NCBI RefSeq assembly: GCF_001665875.1 | Contig: NZ_LZTA01000108.1 | Span: forward strand, 1-64,000 | Direction: 5' to 3' | Length of the DNA stretch: 64,000 bases | DNA from: Mycobacterium sp. 852002-40037_SCH5390672 | GTDB lineage: Bacteria; Actinomycetota; Actinomycetes; Mycobacteriales; Mycobacteriaceae | In this document: piece by piece, positions 15,028-25,285 of the stretch | How the letters are laid out: every line of letters starts with the position of its first letter | How positions within the stretch are numbered: position 1 is the stretch's first letter | The notes under the pieces: model-generated | The model's input: the letters and a program-made list of their open reading frames with translations, nothing else | Told to the model about the DNA's origin: nothing | Database searches by the model: none | Made by a program: the position numbers and the translations under genes

Positions 15028-17958
15028 TCAGCGCGGTTGTACCAATCCGCCCGCCGGGTGCTCCTCGACGTCGTTGAGGATCAGCTCGCGCACGGCGCGA
15101 CGCGGTCCGTACGGTCGCAGCATGGTGCTGGCCGGCCGCGGACGCACGTGCTGCGGCCACCAGAACCAGCGCCCGAGCAAGGTGGCCAGCGACGGTGTCA
15201 TGAACGACCGCACGATCAAGGTGTCGAACAACAAACCGAGCGCGATCGTCGTACCTACCTGGGCCATCACCAGCAGCGGACTGAACATGAACGTGGCCAT
15301 GGTGGCGGCGAACACCAGACCGGCGGAGGTAACCACCGAGCCCGAACCGGCCATCGCGCGGATCGTCCCTGTCTTTAGCCCGGCGTGGATTTCCTCCTTG
15401 AACCGCGATATCAGCAGCAGGTTGTAGTCCGAGCCGACCGCCAGCAGCAGGATGATCGCCATCGCCAGCACCATCCAGTGCAACTTCATGCCGAGGATGT
15501 ACTGCCATAGCAGCACGGAGAGTCCGAATGAGGCGCCCAGCGACAGCAACACCGTACCGACGATCACGAAGGCCGCCACGACGCTTCGGGTGATCACCAG
15601 CATGATGACGAAAATCAAAGTGGCTGCGGCGATTCCGGCGATCATCAGGTCGATGTTGGAGCCGTCGTGCATGTCCTTGTACGTCGCGGCGGTGCCGCCG
15701 AGGTAGACCTTGGCGCCCTCCCAGGGGGTGCCCTTGATCGCCTCGTGCACGGCCTGCTTGATCGGCTCGATGTGGTTGATGCCTTCGGGAGTCGCCGGGT
15801 CGCCTTCATGGGAGATGATCAGCCGGACGGCGTGCCCGTTCGGCGATATGAACTGTTTGAGACCTCGCGTGAAATCCGGACTCTTGAACGCCTCCGGCGG
15901 AAGGTAGAACGTGTCGTCGTTCTTCGCTTTGTCGAAGGCATCGCCTTGGGCGGTGGCGTTGTCGGACTGCGCTTTCGCCTGATCGTTGAGACCCTGTGTG
16001 GTCGCGTAGTTCGACATGATGGTGTCGAGGTTGCGCTGCTGGCTCTCGATCTGCGGCGGTATCAGCGCCACCAGCTTCGGCTGAATCTTGTCCAGCTTGT
16101 CCAGATTCGCGCTCAGGTTCACGATGTTCTCGGCCACCTGGTCGATGCCGTCGAGCGCGTTGAAGACCGACCGGATTGCCCAGCAGGCCGGGATGTCGTA
16201 ACAGTGCTTCTCCCAGTAGAAGTAGCTGCGGATCGGCCGGAGGAAGTCGTCGAAGTTGGCGATGTCGTCGCGCAACGCCTCGGTGATCTTCACCGTTTCT
16301 TTGGTGAGCTTGGTGGTTTCGTGTGTCGTGTTGCTCAGATCCTGGGTCACCTGCATCTGCTCATGCAGCGTTGCCATCGTCTTGCGCAGCTCGTCGGCTT
16401 GCTTGAGGAGATTGTTCGCCTGCTCCTCTTGGTAGTGCTGCGTCTGGATCCGCCCTGCGGCTTGTGCACTCATCTGAAAACCGAGGGTGCTGTGGTCGAG
16501 CGGCGTGCCCAACGGCCGGGTGATGGTCTGCACCCGGCCGATACCGGGGATGTGGAATACCGCCTTGGCGACCTTGTCCAGGACCAGGAAATCGGCCGAG
16601 TTACGCAGGTCGTGATCGGTCTCGATCATCAACAGCTCAGGATTGAGCCGAGCCTGGTCGAAGTGCCGGTCCGCGGCGGCATAACCGACATTGGCCGGGG
16701 TGTCCGCCGGCAGGAAGTGGCGGTTGTCGTAGTCCGTCTTGTAACCGGGCAGGGCGAGCAGACCAACCAATGCGATCGCGATGGTCACCGCGAGAACCGG
16801 TGCGGGCCAGCGGACGATCGCGGTGCCGATGCGACGCCAGCCCCGGGTCTGCAGCTTGCGCTTCGGATCCATGAGCTTGAAGAACGACGCCACCGTCAGC
16901 ATCGCCGGACCCAGCGTCAAAGCCCCGAACACCGCGACCAGCATGCCGACCGCACAAGGCACCCCCAGCGACTCGAAGTACGGCAGCCGGCAGAAGCTCA
17001 GGCAGTACATCGCGCCGGCGATGGTCAGGCCCGATCCCAGCACGACATGCGCGGTGCTGTGGAACATGGTGTAGAACGCTTCTTCGCGGGTCTCGCCCAG
17101 ACCACGGGCCTCCTGATAGCGGCCGACCACGAAGATCGCGTAATCCGTCCCGGCGGCGATCGCCATAAGCACCAGCATGTTGTTGGCGAAGGTCGACAGC
17201 CCCATGATCCCGTAGTTGCCCAGCGTCGCGACGACACCGCGGGCCGCGGCCAGCTCGACGAACACGATCGCCAGCATGATCAAAACCGTGCTCACCGATC
17301 GGTAAACGAAGAGCAGCATCACCACAATCACCAGGAGGGTGATAAGAGTGACGACCGCGACGCCCTTCTCCCCCGAGTGGGACTGGTCGGCGAACAGCGG
17401 ACCCGCGCCGGTGACGTATGCCTTGATTCCCGGCGGCGCGGGCACCGAGTCGACGATCTTGCGGAGGGCCGCGGAAGACTCGTTCGCCAGCCCGCCGCCC
17501 ATGTTGCCGGCGAGGTAAACCTGGACGTACGCGGCCTTTTGGTCGTGGCTCTGGGAACCCGCCGCCGTCAGCGGATCACTCCAGAAATCCTGGACGTGCT
17601 GAACGTGTTTCTTGTCTTGCTCGATGCGCCTGACGATCTCGTCGTAGTAGCGGTGCGCTTCGGCCCCGAGTGGCTTGTCGCCCTCCAGCAAGATCATGGC
17701 CGAGTTGTCGGAATTGAACTCTTTGAACGTCGATCCGACCCGCATCATCGACTGAAAGGACGCCGCGTCAGTCGGACTCATCGACACCGAGTGGGTCTTG
17801 GCGACGACCTCCAGCTGCGGGGCCACGGTGTTGGTGATGAAGACGATGGCCAACCATGCGAGCACGATCGGCAGCGCCAACCTGTGGATCATCCGCGGCA
17901 GGAACGGCGGGATCAGCGGCTGATCGACACGCGGCGGAGCCTTGCCCGGCTCGCTCAT
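15028..17958 (-). CDS. mmpL4: RND-family transporter MmpL (MmpL4/MmpL5 type)
   Basis: A 976-residue inner-membrane RND transporter with 12 predicted helices and two large periplasmic domains. The proton-relay Asp-Tyr pairs are in GTDYAIFVVGRYQE (helix 4) and GSDYNLLLISRFKEE (helix 10). The long coiled-coil-like insertion (residues about 490-700) has the Cys pair in EKHCYDIPACWAI. MmpL4/5-type pumps work with MmpS partners to export siderophores and drugs. ATG at 17958 overlaps the mmpS stop. In M. tuberculosis mmpL4 and the adjacent Rv0455c run in the same direction, whereas here they converge, so the block is inverted or is a different mmpL paralogue. Confidence 0.88.
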   Translation of the reverse strand: MSEPGKAPPRVDQPLIPPFLPRMIHRLALPIVLAWLAIVFITNTVAPQLEVVAKTHSVSMSPTDAASFQSMMRVGSTFKEFNSDNSAMILLEGDKPLGAEAHRYYDEIVRRIEQDKKHVQHVQDFWSDPLTAAGSQSHDQKAAYVQVYLAGNMGGGLANESSAALRKIVDSVPAPPGIKAYVTGAGPLFADQSHSGEKGVAVVTLITLLVIVVMLLFVYRSVSTVLIMLAIVFVELAAARGVVATLGNYGIMGLSTFANNMLVLMAIAAGTDYAIFVVGRYQEARGLGETREEAFYTMFHSTAHVVLGSGLTIAGAMYCLSFCRLPYFESLGVPCAVGMLVAVFGALTLGPAMLTVASFFKLMDPKRKLQTRGWRRIGTAIVRWPAPVLAVTIAIALVGLLALPGYKTDYDNRHFLPADTPANVGYAAADRHFDQARLNPELLMIETDHDLRNSADFLVLDKVAKAVFHIPGIGRVQTITRPLGTPLDHSTLGFQMSAQAAGRIQTQHYQEEQANNLLKQADELRKTMATLHEQMQVTQDLSNTTHETTKLTKETVKITEALRDDIANFDDFLRPIRSYFYWEKHCYDIPACWAIRSVFNALDGIDQVAENIVNLSANLDKLDKIQPKLVALIPPQIESQQRNLDTIMSNYATTQGLNDQAKAQSDNATAQGDAFDKAKNDDTFYLPPEAFKSPDFTRGLKQFISPNGHAVRLIISHEGDPATPEGINHIEPIKQAVHEAIKGTPWEGAKVYLGGTAATYKDMHDGSNIDLMIAGIAAATLIFVIMLVITRSVVAAFVIVGTVLLSLGASFGLSVLLWQYILGMKLHWMVLAMAIILLLAVGSDYNLLLISRFKEEIHAGLKTGTIRAMAGSGSVVTSAGLVFAATMATFMFSPLLVMAQVGTTIALGLLFDTLIVRSFMTPSLATLLGRWFWWPQHVRPRPASTMLRPYGPRRAVRELILNDVEEHPAGGLVQPR

Positions 17959-18503
17959 GCGGACTTGTCCAGGCAATAGACGAAGGCGTTCACGGTTTCG
18001 TCGGAATCTGAGTGATTCGGAGCCTTGATGACGTCACCGTGGCCGTCGTGGTTGTTCACGACGAATTGGCAGGCGATCCAACTGCCGTCTCCTTGCGCCA
18101 CCAGGTTTGCCGGGATTCCGGGCTTCGTTGAACTCAATACTTTGCTCCAGGGCAAGGGCACGTTCAGGGCCTGCTGCGGATGGCTGTTTTCGTCGAGGTA
18201 GTTGATGGTCGCCGTGCTGCCCGGTGAGCCCCAGACCTCGAGGGTGATCGTCTTGGCGTTGAACTGGTCGAGGACCTCGCCCGACGTGCCGCCACCGAAC
18301 GAACCGCGGTGAACGCCAAAGACGCCGTGCAGCCGGTACACCACGAATCCTGACAGCGCGACGACAGCTGCGATCGTGAGGACCAGCCAGAAACGCCCCA
18401 GAAGCCCCTTTTTCTTGGCGCGCTGCGGGGCGGCCTTGTTGCCCTCGCTGCCGGCGGGGCCCTGCTTCTTCAACGGCTCGGTCCTTGGCTCAGTCGTCGT
18501 CAT
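17955..18503 (-). CDS. mmpS4: MmpS membrane accessory protein
   Basis: A 182-residue MmpS-family protein, the periplasmic partner of the MmpL pump encoded next. A basic, probably cytoplasmic N-terminal tail (PLKKQGPAG to RAKKKG, residues 1-33) precedes one membrane helix (FWLVLTIAAVVALSGFVVY, 38-56). A beta-sandwich domain with paired Cys (WIACQFVVNN and FVYCLDKSA) follows. It is about 40 residues longer at the N-terminus than M. tuberculosis MmpS4 (140). The ATG overlaps the stop of the upstream 100-residue gene, and its stop overlaps the mmpL ATG, both as ATGA. Confidence 0.88.
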   Translation of the reverse strand: MTTTEPRTEPLKKQGPAGSEGNKAAPQRAKKKGLLGRFWLVLTIAAVVALSGFVVYRLHGVFGVHRGSFGGGTSGEVLDQFNAKTITLEVWGSPGSTATINYLDENSHPQQALNVPLPWSKVLSSTKPGIPANLVAQGDGSWIACQFVVNNHDGHGDVIKAPNHSDSDETVNAFVYCLDKSA

Positions 18504-18802
18504 GGGCGCTTCAAGTCCTTCACCACGGGCGAAACATTAATTAGCCGATGTGCAACCTTAGCGACGACCCACGGTTCCTGGATCGCGTTGGCCACCGCAG
18601 TCCCCCTTTGGCTGCCTTGCTTCACCCGGGCGTCGCTGCGGCGCTTGGTATCCGGGGGCCGCGGCGTGGCCCCCGGCGCCATACCGCTTGCGGCGGGAGG
18701 TTGCGCGGTCGGCCCAGGCCCCGGGCGCTCGAAGTGTTCGGGAGCGTCTTCATCGGTTGCAGTTCGCCAAGCCACAGCGCCCGGCCTCCTCTCTGAGTTC
18801 AT
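18500..18802 (-). CDS. Uncharacterised 100-residue protein coupled between TetR and mmpS
   Basis: This open frame fills exactly the gap between the TetR and mmpS genes. Its ATG (18802) overlaps the TetR stop and its stop (18500) overlaps the mmpS ATG, both as ATGA. Residues 1-55 are Pro/Gly/Ala-rich and look disordered. Residues 56-100 are basic and better ordered (ANAIQEPWVVAKVAHRLINV then SPVVKDLKRP), suggesting an amphipathic helix that could touch membrane or nucleic acid. No signal peptide or membrane helix is seen and I recognise no family. The double coupling makes it likely to be translated. A role with the regulator or the pump is inferred from position only. Confidence 0.6.
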   Translation of the reverse strand: MNSERRPGAVAWRTATDEDAPEHFERPGPGPTAQPPAASGMAPGATPRPPDTKRRSDARVKQGSQRGTAVANAIQEPWVVAKVAHRLINVSPVVKDLKRP

Positions 18803-19467
18803 GACGATTCCGCGATGAGGCCGATACACGTTGCCGTGAGCAGGCGGGTAAGCGCGGTTGCGAAGTCCAGATTCCACTCTGGCGGAACCACTTCCGGCTC
18901 CTCGGCGTAGACGTCGGTCAGGTGCTCGGGCGGGTTCGCGACCTGCCACAGCGTGGCCGCCAGCGAATAGGCCGCCAGCAGGATGTCGAGTGAGCCCGCC
19001 CGTCCGAGTTCCGGCAGCGAGCTGCCGATCGCATCGGCCAGCGAGAGAGTGGCCGCGGTGCTGATCCGCCTGACCTCGATGACCCGCTCCGCGTCCACCT
19101 CGTGTTCGAGGTGCAGGTGCAGGTTCGCCAGCAGGTCGCAGAACAACGGGTCGTCGGCCAGGGCTTCGGCCAGTGTCTCGGCGATGCGCGACGGCGACTT
19201 CGCGCCGGGCTCGGCCAGCTTCTCCGACACCGTATTCGACCATCGCACCCAGCCCTCGGCGGACAAGTGCAGCAGAACTTCTTTGTGCGAGCTGAAGTAA
19301 CGGCGTACCGCCGAATAGTGAATTCCGGCGCGGCTGGCGACCGCGGTCAGGGTGACCGACGCGACGCCTGTTTCCATTGCCAGCGAGCGTGCGGCCTCCA
19401 CGAGGGCCTCCGCACGTTGGCGCTTCTTCTCCTCAGTGCGGGCGCGCTGGAACGTGAGTTGCGCCAC
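18799..19467 (-). CDS. TetR-family repressor of the mmpS-mmpL operon (Rv0452-like)
   Basis: A 222-residue TetR-family regulator. The HTH is in SVTLTAVASRAGIHYSAVRRYFSSHKEVLL (about residues 37-66 from this start). The all-helical C-terminal domain would bind a ligand. GTG at 19467 (VAQLTFQRARTEEKKRQRAEAL) is preferred. An upstream GTG at 19485 would lie inside the operator repeat. The gene heads a four-gene operon (TetR, 100-residue protein, mmpS, mmpL) with ATGA overlaps throughout. Autoregulation through the direct repeats at 19478-19521 would control the whole unit. In M. tuberculosis the corresponding tetR is divergent from mmpS4. Confidence 0.85.
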   Translation of the reverse strand: MAQLTFQRARTEEKKRQRAEALVEAARSLAMETGVASVTLTAVASRAGIHYSAVRRYFSSHKEVLLHLSAEGWVRWSNTVSEKLAEPGAKSPSRIAETLAEALADDPLFCDLLANLHLHLEHEVDAERVIEVRRISTAATLSLADAIGSSLPELGRAGSLDILLAAYSLAATLWQVANPPEHLTDVYAEEPEVVPPEWNLDFATALTRLLTATCIGLIAESS

Positions 19468-19477
19468 CGGCTGAGCG

Positions 19478-19521
19478 TAACGCACGTTGTGTGATTTGCA
19501 TAACGCACGTTACGTGATTTG
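19478..19521. promoter_or_regulatory. Two 21-bp direct repeats upstream of TetR: probable operator
   Basis: TAACGCACGTT(GT/AC)GTGATTTG occurs at 19478-19498 and 19501-19521, a 23-base period or about two helix turns. The copies differ at two adjacent bases. They sit at the start of the tetR gene and 87 bases before divergent dipZ, so one regulator could control both directions. Confidence 0.6.
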
Positions 19522-19607
19522 TGCTGGGTCACGCGTCGGCGCCAAAAACAGGTAAAGGTGTATCCATGCTCATCGCCCGGCACCCCTCGAGCCTCTCCGC
19601 GTAACCC

Positions 19608-21338
19608 GTGCAGACCATCGCCTTGATCGGCTTTCTCGGTGGCCTGATCACCGGTGTCTCGCCGTGCATCCTGCCGGTGCTTCCGGTGATTCTGCTGTCC
19701 GGCGCGGGCAGCAGCCGCGGCGTGAGTTCCGCGGCGCGCCCGTACCTGGTGATCGCGGGCCTGGTGTGCAGCTTCAGCTTGGCCACGTTGATCGGCTCCG
19801 CGCTGCTCACGGCGCTGCACCTGCCGCAGGACGCGATCCGGTGGGCCGCACTGGTGGTGTTGATCCTGATCGGTCTGGGGTTGATCTTCCCGCCGGTGCA
19901 GCACCTGATCGAGCGGCCGTTCGCGTACTTCCCCCAACGCCAAATCTGCTCTGGCACAGATGGTTTCGGACTGGGGCTGACGTTGGGCGCTCTGTATGTG
20001 CCCTGTGCGGGACCCGTGCTGGCCGCCATCGTGGTGGCCGGCGGGACCACGTCGATCGGCCCCGGCGCGCTCGTGTTGACCGCAACGTTCGCCATCGGCA
20101 ACGCGTTGCCACTACTGGCCTTCGCACTGGCCGGCCGGCGCGTCGCCGAACGAGTGGCCGCGTTTCGCCGCCGGCAGCGCGCAATTCAGATCACCGGCGG
20201 CATCGCGATGATCATCCTGGCCGTGGCGCTCGTGTTCAACCTGCCGGCGATGCTGCAGCGCGCCGTGCCCGACTACACGACGGCAATGCAGAACAAGCTG
20301 GGGGCCAACGACATCGAGCGCAGCCTGGGCCCCGCCCCCACGCAGCAGCCGAACCAGGGCGGCGGGGTGCAGCTGAGCCAGCCCAGCACCACCATCGACG
20401 GCGCGCTAAGCGATTGCTCCAGCGGTTCCGCCGAACTGCAACAGTGCGGACCGGCTCCCGCGCTCACCGGCGTCACGGGGTGGCTCAACACCCCGGACGG
20501 CAAACCGCTGGACCCCGCATCGGTGCACGGCAAGGTGATCCTGATCGACTTCTGGGCCTACTCGTGCATCAACTGTCAGCGCGCCATCCCGCACGTAATC
20601 GATTGGTACAACCGGTATCGCGACAACGGCTTTCTGGTCGTCGGGGTGCACACCCCCGAGTACGCCTTCGAGCGGGTGCCCGCCAATGTGGCCAGCGGCG
20701 CAGCCGACCTGCACATCACCTATCCCATCGCACTGGACAACGACTACGCGACGTGGAACAACTTTGCGAACCTGTACTGGCCGGCCGAGTACCTGATCGA
20801 CGCGAATGGGCAAGTGCGACATACCAAGTTCGGTGAGGGCGACTACGACGGCACCGAGAAGCTGATCCGCAAGCTTCTCGTCGACGCCCATCCCGGTGCC
20901 CAACTGCCCGCACCGGTGAACTCGACCGACATGACCCCGCAGACCAGGCTCACACCCGAGACCTACCTGGGTGTAGGCAAGTCCGGAAACTACGGCGGCA
21001 GTGGGGATTACAAGGAGGGCGCCGCCACGCTGAGCTACCCGCCGAACCTGGCCGATGACAAGTTCGCCCTGCGGGGCCGCTGGAACCTGGACGACCAGGG
21101 AGCCACGGCGGACGGCGACGACTCCGCCATCCGGCTGAATTACACCGCGAAGGATGTCTACGCCGTCGTCGGCGGCACCGGCACCATCACCGTGACCCGG
21201 GACGGCAAGACCACCGCGACGCCGATCGGCGGAGCGCCCACGTTGCACCGGATCGTCGCCGATGACGCCGCGCACCGCGATCAGCTGGACATGCAAGTCA
21301 GCAAGGGCTTGCAGGTGTTCTCGTTCACGTTCGGCTAG
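19608..21338 (+). CDS. dipZ: DipZ-like CcdA/thioredoxin fusion, disulfide redox protein
   Basis: A 576-residue fusion. Residues 1-220 are a CcdA-type membrane domain with paired Cys in SPCILPVLPV and LYVPCAGPVLA, which move electrons across the membrane. Residues about 285-430 are a periplasmic thioredoxin-like domain with the redox motif WAYSCINCQRAIPH. The last 150 residues resemble the carbohydrate-binding-like module known at the DipZ C-terminus. The start is GTG at 19608 with no obvious ribosome site. M. tuberculosis dipZ (Rv2874, 695 residues) is far from this locus, so its place beside mmpS/mmpL is a local feature. Confidence 0.88.
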   Translation: MQTIALIGFLGGLITGVSPCILPVLPVILLSGAGSSRGVSSAARPYLVIAGLVCSFSLATLIGSALLTALHLPQDAIRWAALVVLILIGLGLIFPPVQHLIERPFAYFPQRQICSGTDGFGLGLTLGALYVPCAGPVLAAIVVAGGTTSIGPGALVLTATFAIGNALPLLAFALAGRRVAERVAAFRRRQRAIQITGGIAMIILAVALVFNLPAMLQRAVPDYTTAMQNKLGANDIERSLGPAPTQQPNQGGGVQLSQPSTTIDGALSDCSSGSAELQQCGPAPALTGVTGWLNTPDGKPLDPASVHGKVILIDFWAYSCINCQRAIPHVIDWYNRYRDNGFLVVGVHTPEYAFERVPANVASGAADLHITYPIALDNDYATWNNFANLYWPAEYLIDANGQVRHTKFGEGDYDGTEKLIRKLLVDAHPGAQLPAPVNSTDMTPQTRLTPETYLGVGKSGNYGGSGDYKEGAATLSYPPNLADDKFALRGRWNLDDQGATADGDDSAIRLNYTAKDVYAVVGGTGTITVTRDGKTTATPIGGAPTLHRIVADDAAHRDQLDMQVSKGLQVFSFTFG

Positions 21339-21349
21339 CCGGGCAGGGC

Positions 21350-22204
21350 TCACGACCTCTTCGCGAGACCGCCCAGCACTGCGACGATCACGCCGAATGC
21401 GACGAGCCCGGCGCCGGTGAGCAACGTGATGTTGAGCCATTCGTGCAGACCGGCTTCGGCGCGGGCGACCATCACCTCGGCGACGCCGCGGACGTTGCCG
21501 GTGGTGCGGTTGAGCGCTTCGTTGAGGTAGCGACCGGCGACCTCGATGCCCGCCCATCCACCCGCACCGACGAGCAGCGCCGAGACACCCAGGCCGCAAA
21601 GCGCCTTGCCGCGGCGGCGGGCGACGGCCAACGTGAGCAGCGCGCCGACACCGCACAGCGCCGCCGCGCCCACGCTCATCCACGGACCCCAGGTGTGCAG
21701 CCGGCTAAGCCGTCCCTGTCGCATCGACTGCGGTACCGAAAAGGTCAGTGGGACAGTCAGTTTCGCGGGGACCGTTACGTTGTGGCGGCGCAGCAGCGGC
21801 TGAATCGAGCCGTCTTGGAGCATCGGTGCCACATCGACCGCCCATTGATTGCCGTTCTCGCCGGCGCCCGGGTCGCCGAACAACCAGCCGTGCGCCGCCC
21901 GGTTCGCCTGCGCGAACAGCGGCGGAAACGCGGGGCCTGCGGTGAAGGCGCTGGCGGCCTCGTGTACCTCGGAACTGTCGAGCGGGTAGCCGCCCCCGCG
22001 CTGCTGGGCGGCCAGAGCCGTTGCCCGGCTACTCAGTTCGGCTGCCATGGCGGACTGCAACGCCGGATCGGTCGCCGCGCTGCGCGCCATTGCGGCGTAG
22101 CCGTCGGCGTCAACGACATGCAGCTGCGCCCACGCCGCGGGGATCGCGACCGCGAGCGCGAGCGTGGTGATGAGCCACAACAGCACGGTCGCCACGAATC
22201 GCAC
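21350..22204 (-). CDS. Membrane protein with large extracytoplasmic domain, unknown function
   Basis: A 284-residue protein from GTG at 22204 (a TTG at 22222 is also open). It has one N-terminal helix (ATVLLWLITTLALAVAIPAAW), an extracytoplasmic region of about 130 residues with AATDPALQSAMAAELSSRA, then three helices around residues 170-190, 200-220 and 255-278. A TM-domain-loop-TM layout of this kind is common in actinobacterial proteins of unknown role. It follows the DinB-like gene by 10 bases on the same strand and converges on dipZ with an 11-base gap. Confidence 0.7.
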   Translation of the reverse strand: MRFVATVLLWLITTLALAVAIPAAWAQLHVVDADGYAAMARSAATDPALQSAMAAELSSRATALAAQQRGGGYPLDSSEVHEAASAFTAGPAFPPLFAQANRAAHGWLFGDPGAGENGNQWAVDVAPMLQDGSIQPLLRRHNVTVPAKLTVPLTFSVPQSMRQGRLSRLHTWGPWMSVGAAALCGVGALLTLAVARRRGKALCGLGVSALLVGAGGWAGIEVAGRYLNEALNRTTGNVRGVAEVMVARAEAGLHEWLNITLLTGAGLVAFGVIVAVLGGLAKRS

Positions 22205-22214
22205 GCCTGCGAAT

Positions 22215-22733
22215 CTACGCAATCCCCCGCACGTACGCGGCCTGCCCGAGGTGCTGGGCGCAGTCGTCGATGATGCTCACCAATCGCCCGCTGGCCGTCA
22301 CCGGTGGATCCCAGTTGGTGTCCACGACGCGGGCCAGCTCCTCGGCGGACACCCCGGCGACATAGTCGAGGGTGAGCTTGTGCACCGCGTGGTAGTAGCC
22401 GGACAACAAGTCCGCGGGCGCCTTGACCTTGGCCACGTCATCGGGTCCGTGCCCATAACCGGTGTCGTTGCGCGGCAGGTCCAGTCCGAACCGGTCCACC
22501 CAGCCGTCGCGAAACCACACCTGCTCGACGCCGGCGACATCGGCCAGCTGGATGTCCTGCACCCGCGCGCTGTGCCAGAGCAGCCAGGCGATGCTGTTGG
22601 CGTTCGGGGCCGGCCGGTAGCCGGACACCTCGTCGGTCAACCCCTCGGTGATCTCGTCGACGTGCTCGATCAACCGAGTGAACGCGTCGCGCAGGAGCTC
22701 TTGAAGAACGGCGGCATCGTCGGTGCTGGCCAT
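22215..22733 (-). CDS. DinB-like (DUF664) protein, Rv0443 homologue
   Basis: A 172-residue four-helix-bundle protein of the DinB/mycothiol-dependent enzyme superfamily. Three metal-ligand-like His are visible: WLLWHSARVQD near residue 52, SGYYHAVHKLTL near 113 and CAQHLGQAAYVRG near 163. Relatives use bacillithiol or mycothiol in thiol-transfer or isomerisation. The specific reaction is not known. ATG at 22733 gives one residue more than the M. tuberculosis homologue (171). It is divergent from the amidohydrolase gene. Confidence 0.8.
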   Translation of the reverse strand: MASTDDAAVLQELLRDAFTRLIEHVDEITEGLTDEVSGYRPAPNANSIAWLLWHSARVQDIQLADVAGVEQVWFRDGWVDRFGLDLPRNDTGYGHGPDDVAKVKAPADLLSGYYHAVHKLTLDYVAGVSAEELARVVDTNWDPPVTASGRLVSIIDDCAQHLGQAAYVRGIA

Positions 22734-22832
22734 ACACGCGACACTACGGGAGGATCCCGAGGAAGATTCCCACATGGTCGATCACCGAGTTGATCCTGGC
22801 ACGAGCCACCGGAACGGTCGTAGATTGTTTGG

Positions 22833-24563
<1,731 letters not shown>

Positions 24564-24601
24564 CGCCACCAAAAGTGGCATATACCAGCTAAGTTGGGTC
24601 C

Positions 24602-25246
24602 GTGACGAACCCGCATTTTGCGTGGTTGCCGCCAGAAGTCAACTCGGCACTAATTTTCTCCGGTCCTGGACCCGGGCCGCTGCTTGCTGCCGCGGCGGCG
24701 TGGGACGGGCTGGCCGGGGAGTTGGCATCGTCGGCATCGTCATTTTCCTCGGTGACGTCAGATCTGGCCAGCGGATCGTGGCAGGGCGCGTCGTCGACGG
24801 CCATGATGTCGGTGGCCAGCCAATACGTGAGCTGGCTCAGCGCGGCGGCCGCGCAGGCCGAAGAGGTGTCGAACCAGGCCTCGGCGATCGCGACCGCGTT
24901 CGAGGTGGCCCTGGCGGCCACGGTGCAGCCCGCCGTGGTGTCGGCCAACCGCGCCTTGGTGGCGGCGTTGGCGGCCAACAATCACCTGGGCCAGAACACC
25001 CCAGCCATCGCCGACATCGAGGCCGCGTACGAGCAGATGTGGGCCTCGGACGTGGCGGCGATGTTCGGTTATCACGCCGACGCGTCGGCGGCCGTGGCCA
25101 AGTTGCCGCCCTGGAATCAGGTGCTACAAAACCTCGGCTTTTCCAACACCAGCACCGCCGTCGCACGCCCGGCCAGCTCCGGCGCCGTCGCCCGCGGCTA
25201 CACCTCCCGCATCGCCGGGTTCCTCAGGCCCTCGGCGCCGCAGTAG
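24602..25246 (+). CDS. Short PPE family protein (PPE10 position)
   Basis: A 214-residue protein whose first 170 residues are a PPE helical domain: FAWLPPEVNSALIFSGPGPGP, the WxG turn in SGSWQGASSTAMM near residue 61, and YEQMWASDVAAMFGYHADAS near 142, which includes the secretion-type YxxxD/E pattern. It ends soon after the domain (GYTSRIAGFLRPSAPQ) and lacks the long variable C-terminus. Such proteins are secreted by type VII systems with a PE partner and EspG chaperone; no PE gene is adjacent. The start is GTG. Its place near groEL2 corresponds to PPE10. Confidence 0.85.
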   Translation: MTNPHFAWLPPEVNSALIFSGPGPGPLLAAAAAWDGLAGELASSASSFSSVTSDLASGSWQGASSTAMMSVASQYVSWLSAAAAQAEEVSNQASAIATAFEVALAATVQPAVVSANRALVAALAANNHLGQNTPAIADIEAAYEQMWASDVAAMFGYHADASAAVAKLPPWNQVLQNLGFSNTSTAVARPASSGAVARGYTSRIAGFLRPSAPQ

Positions 25247-25285
25247 CGCACCGGCCCGCACCGCTCGCGCCTATCCTGGAAGATC

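Noticed and set aside
15667..17979. 770-codon open frame antisense to mmpL
   Set aside because: Low-complexity His/Arg/Asp/Val-rich translation typical of antisense frames in high-GC genes; mmpL is unambiguous.
19501..19550. Possible IdeR (iron) box upstream of the tetR-mmpS-mmpL operon
   Set aside because: The sequence does not match the TTAGGTTAGGCTAACCTAA pattern; only the direct repeats are supported.
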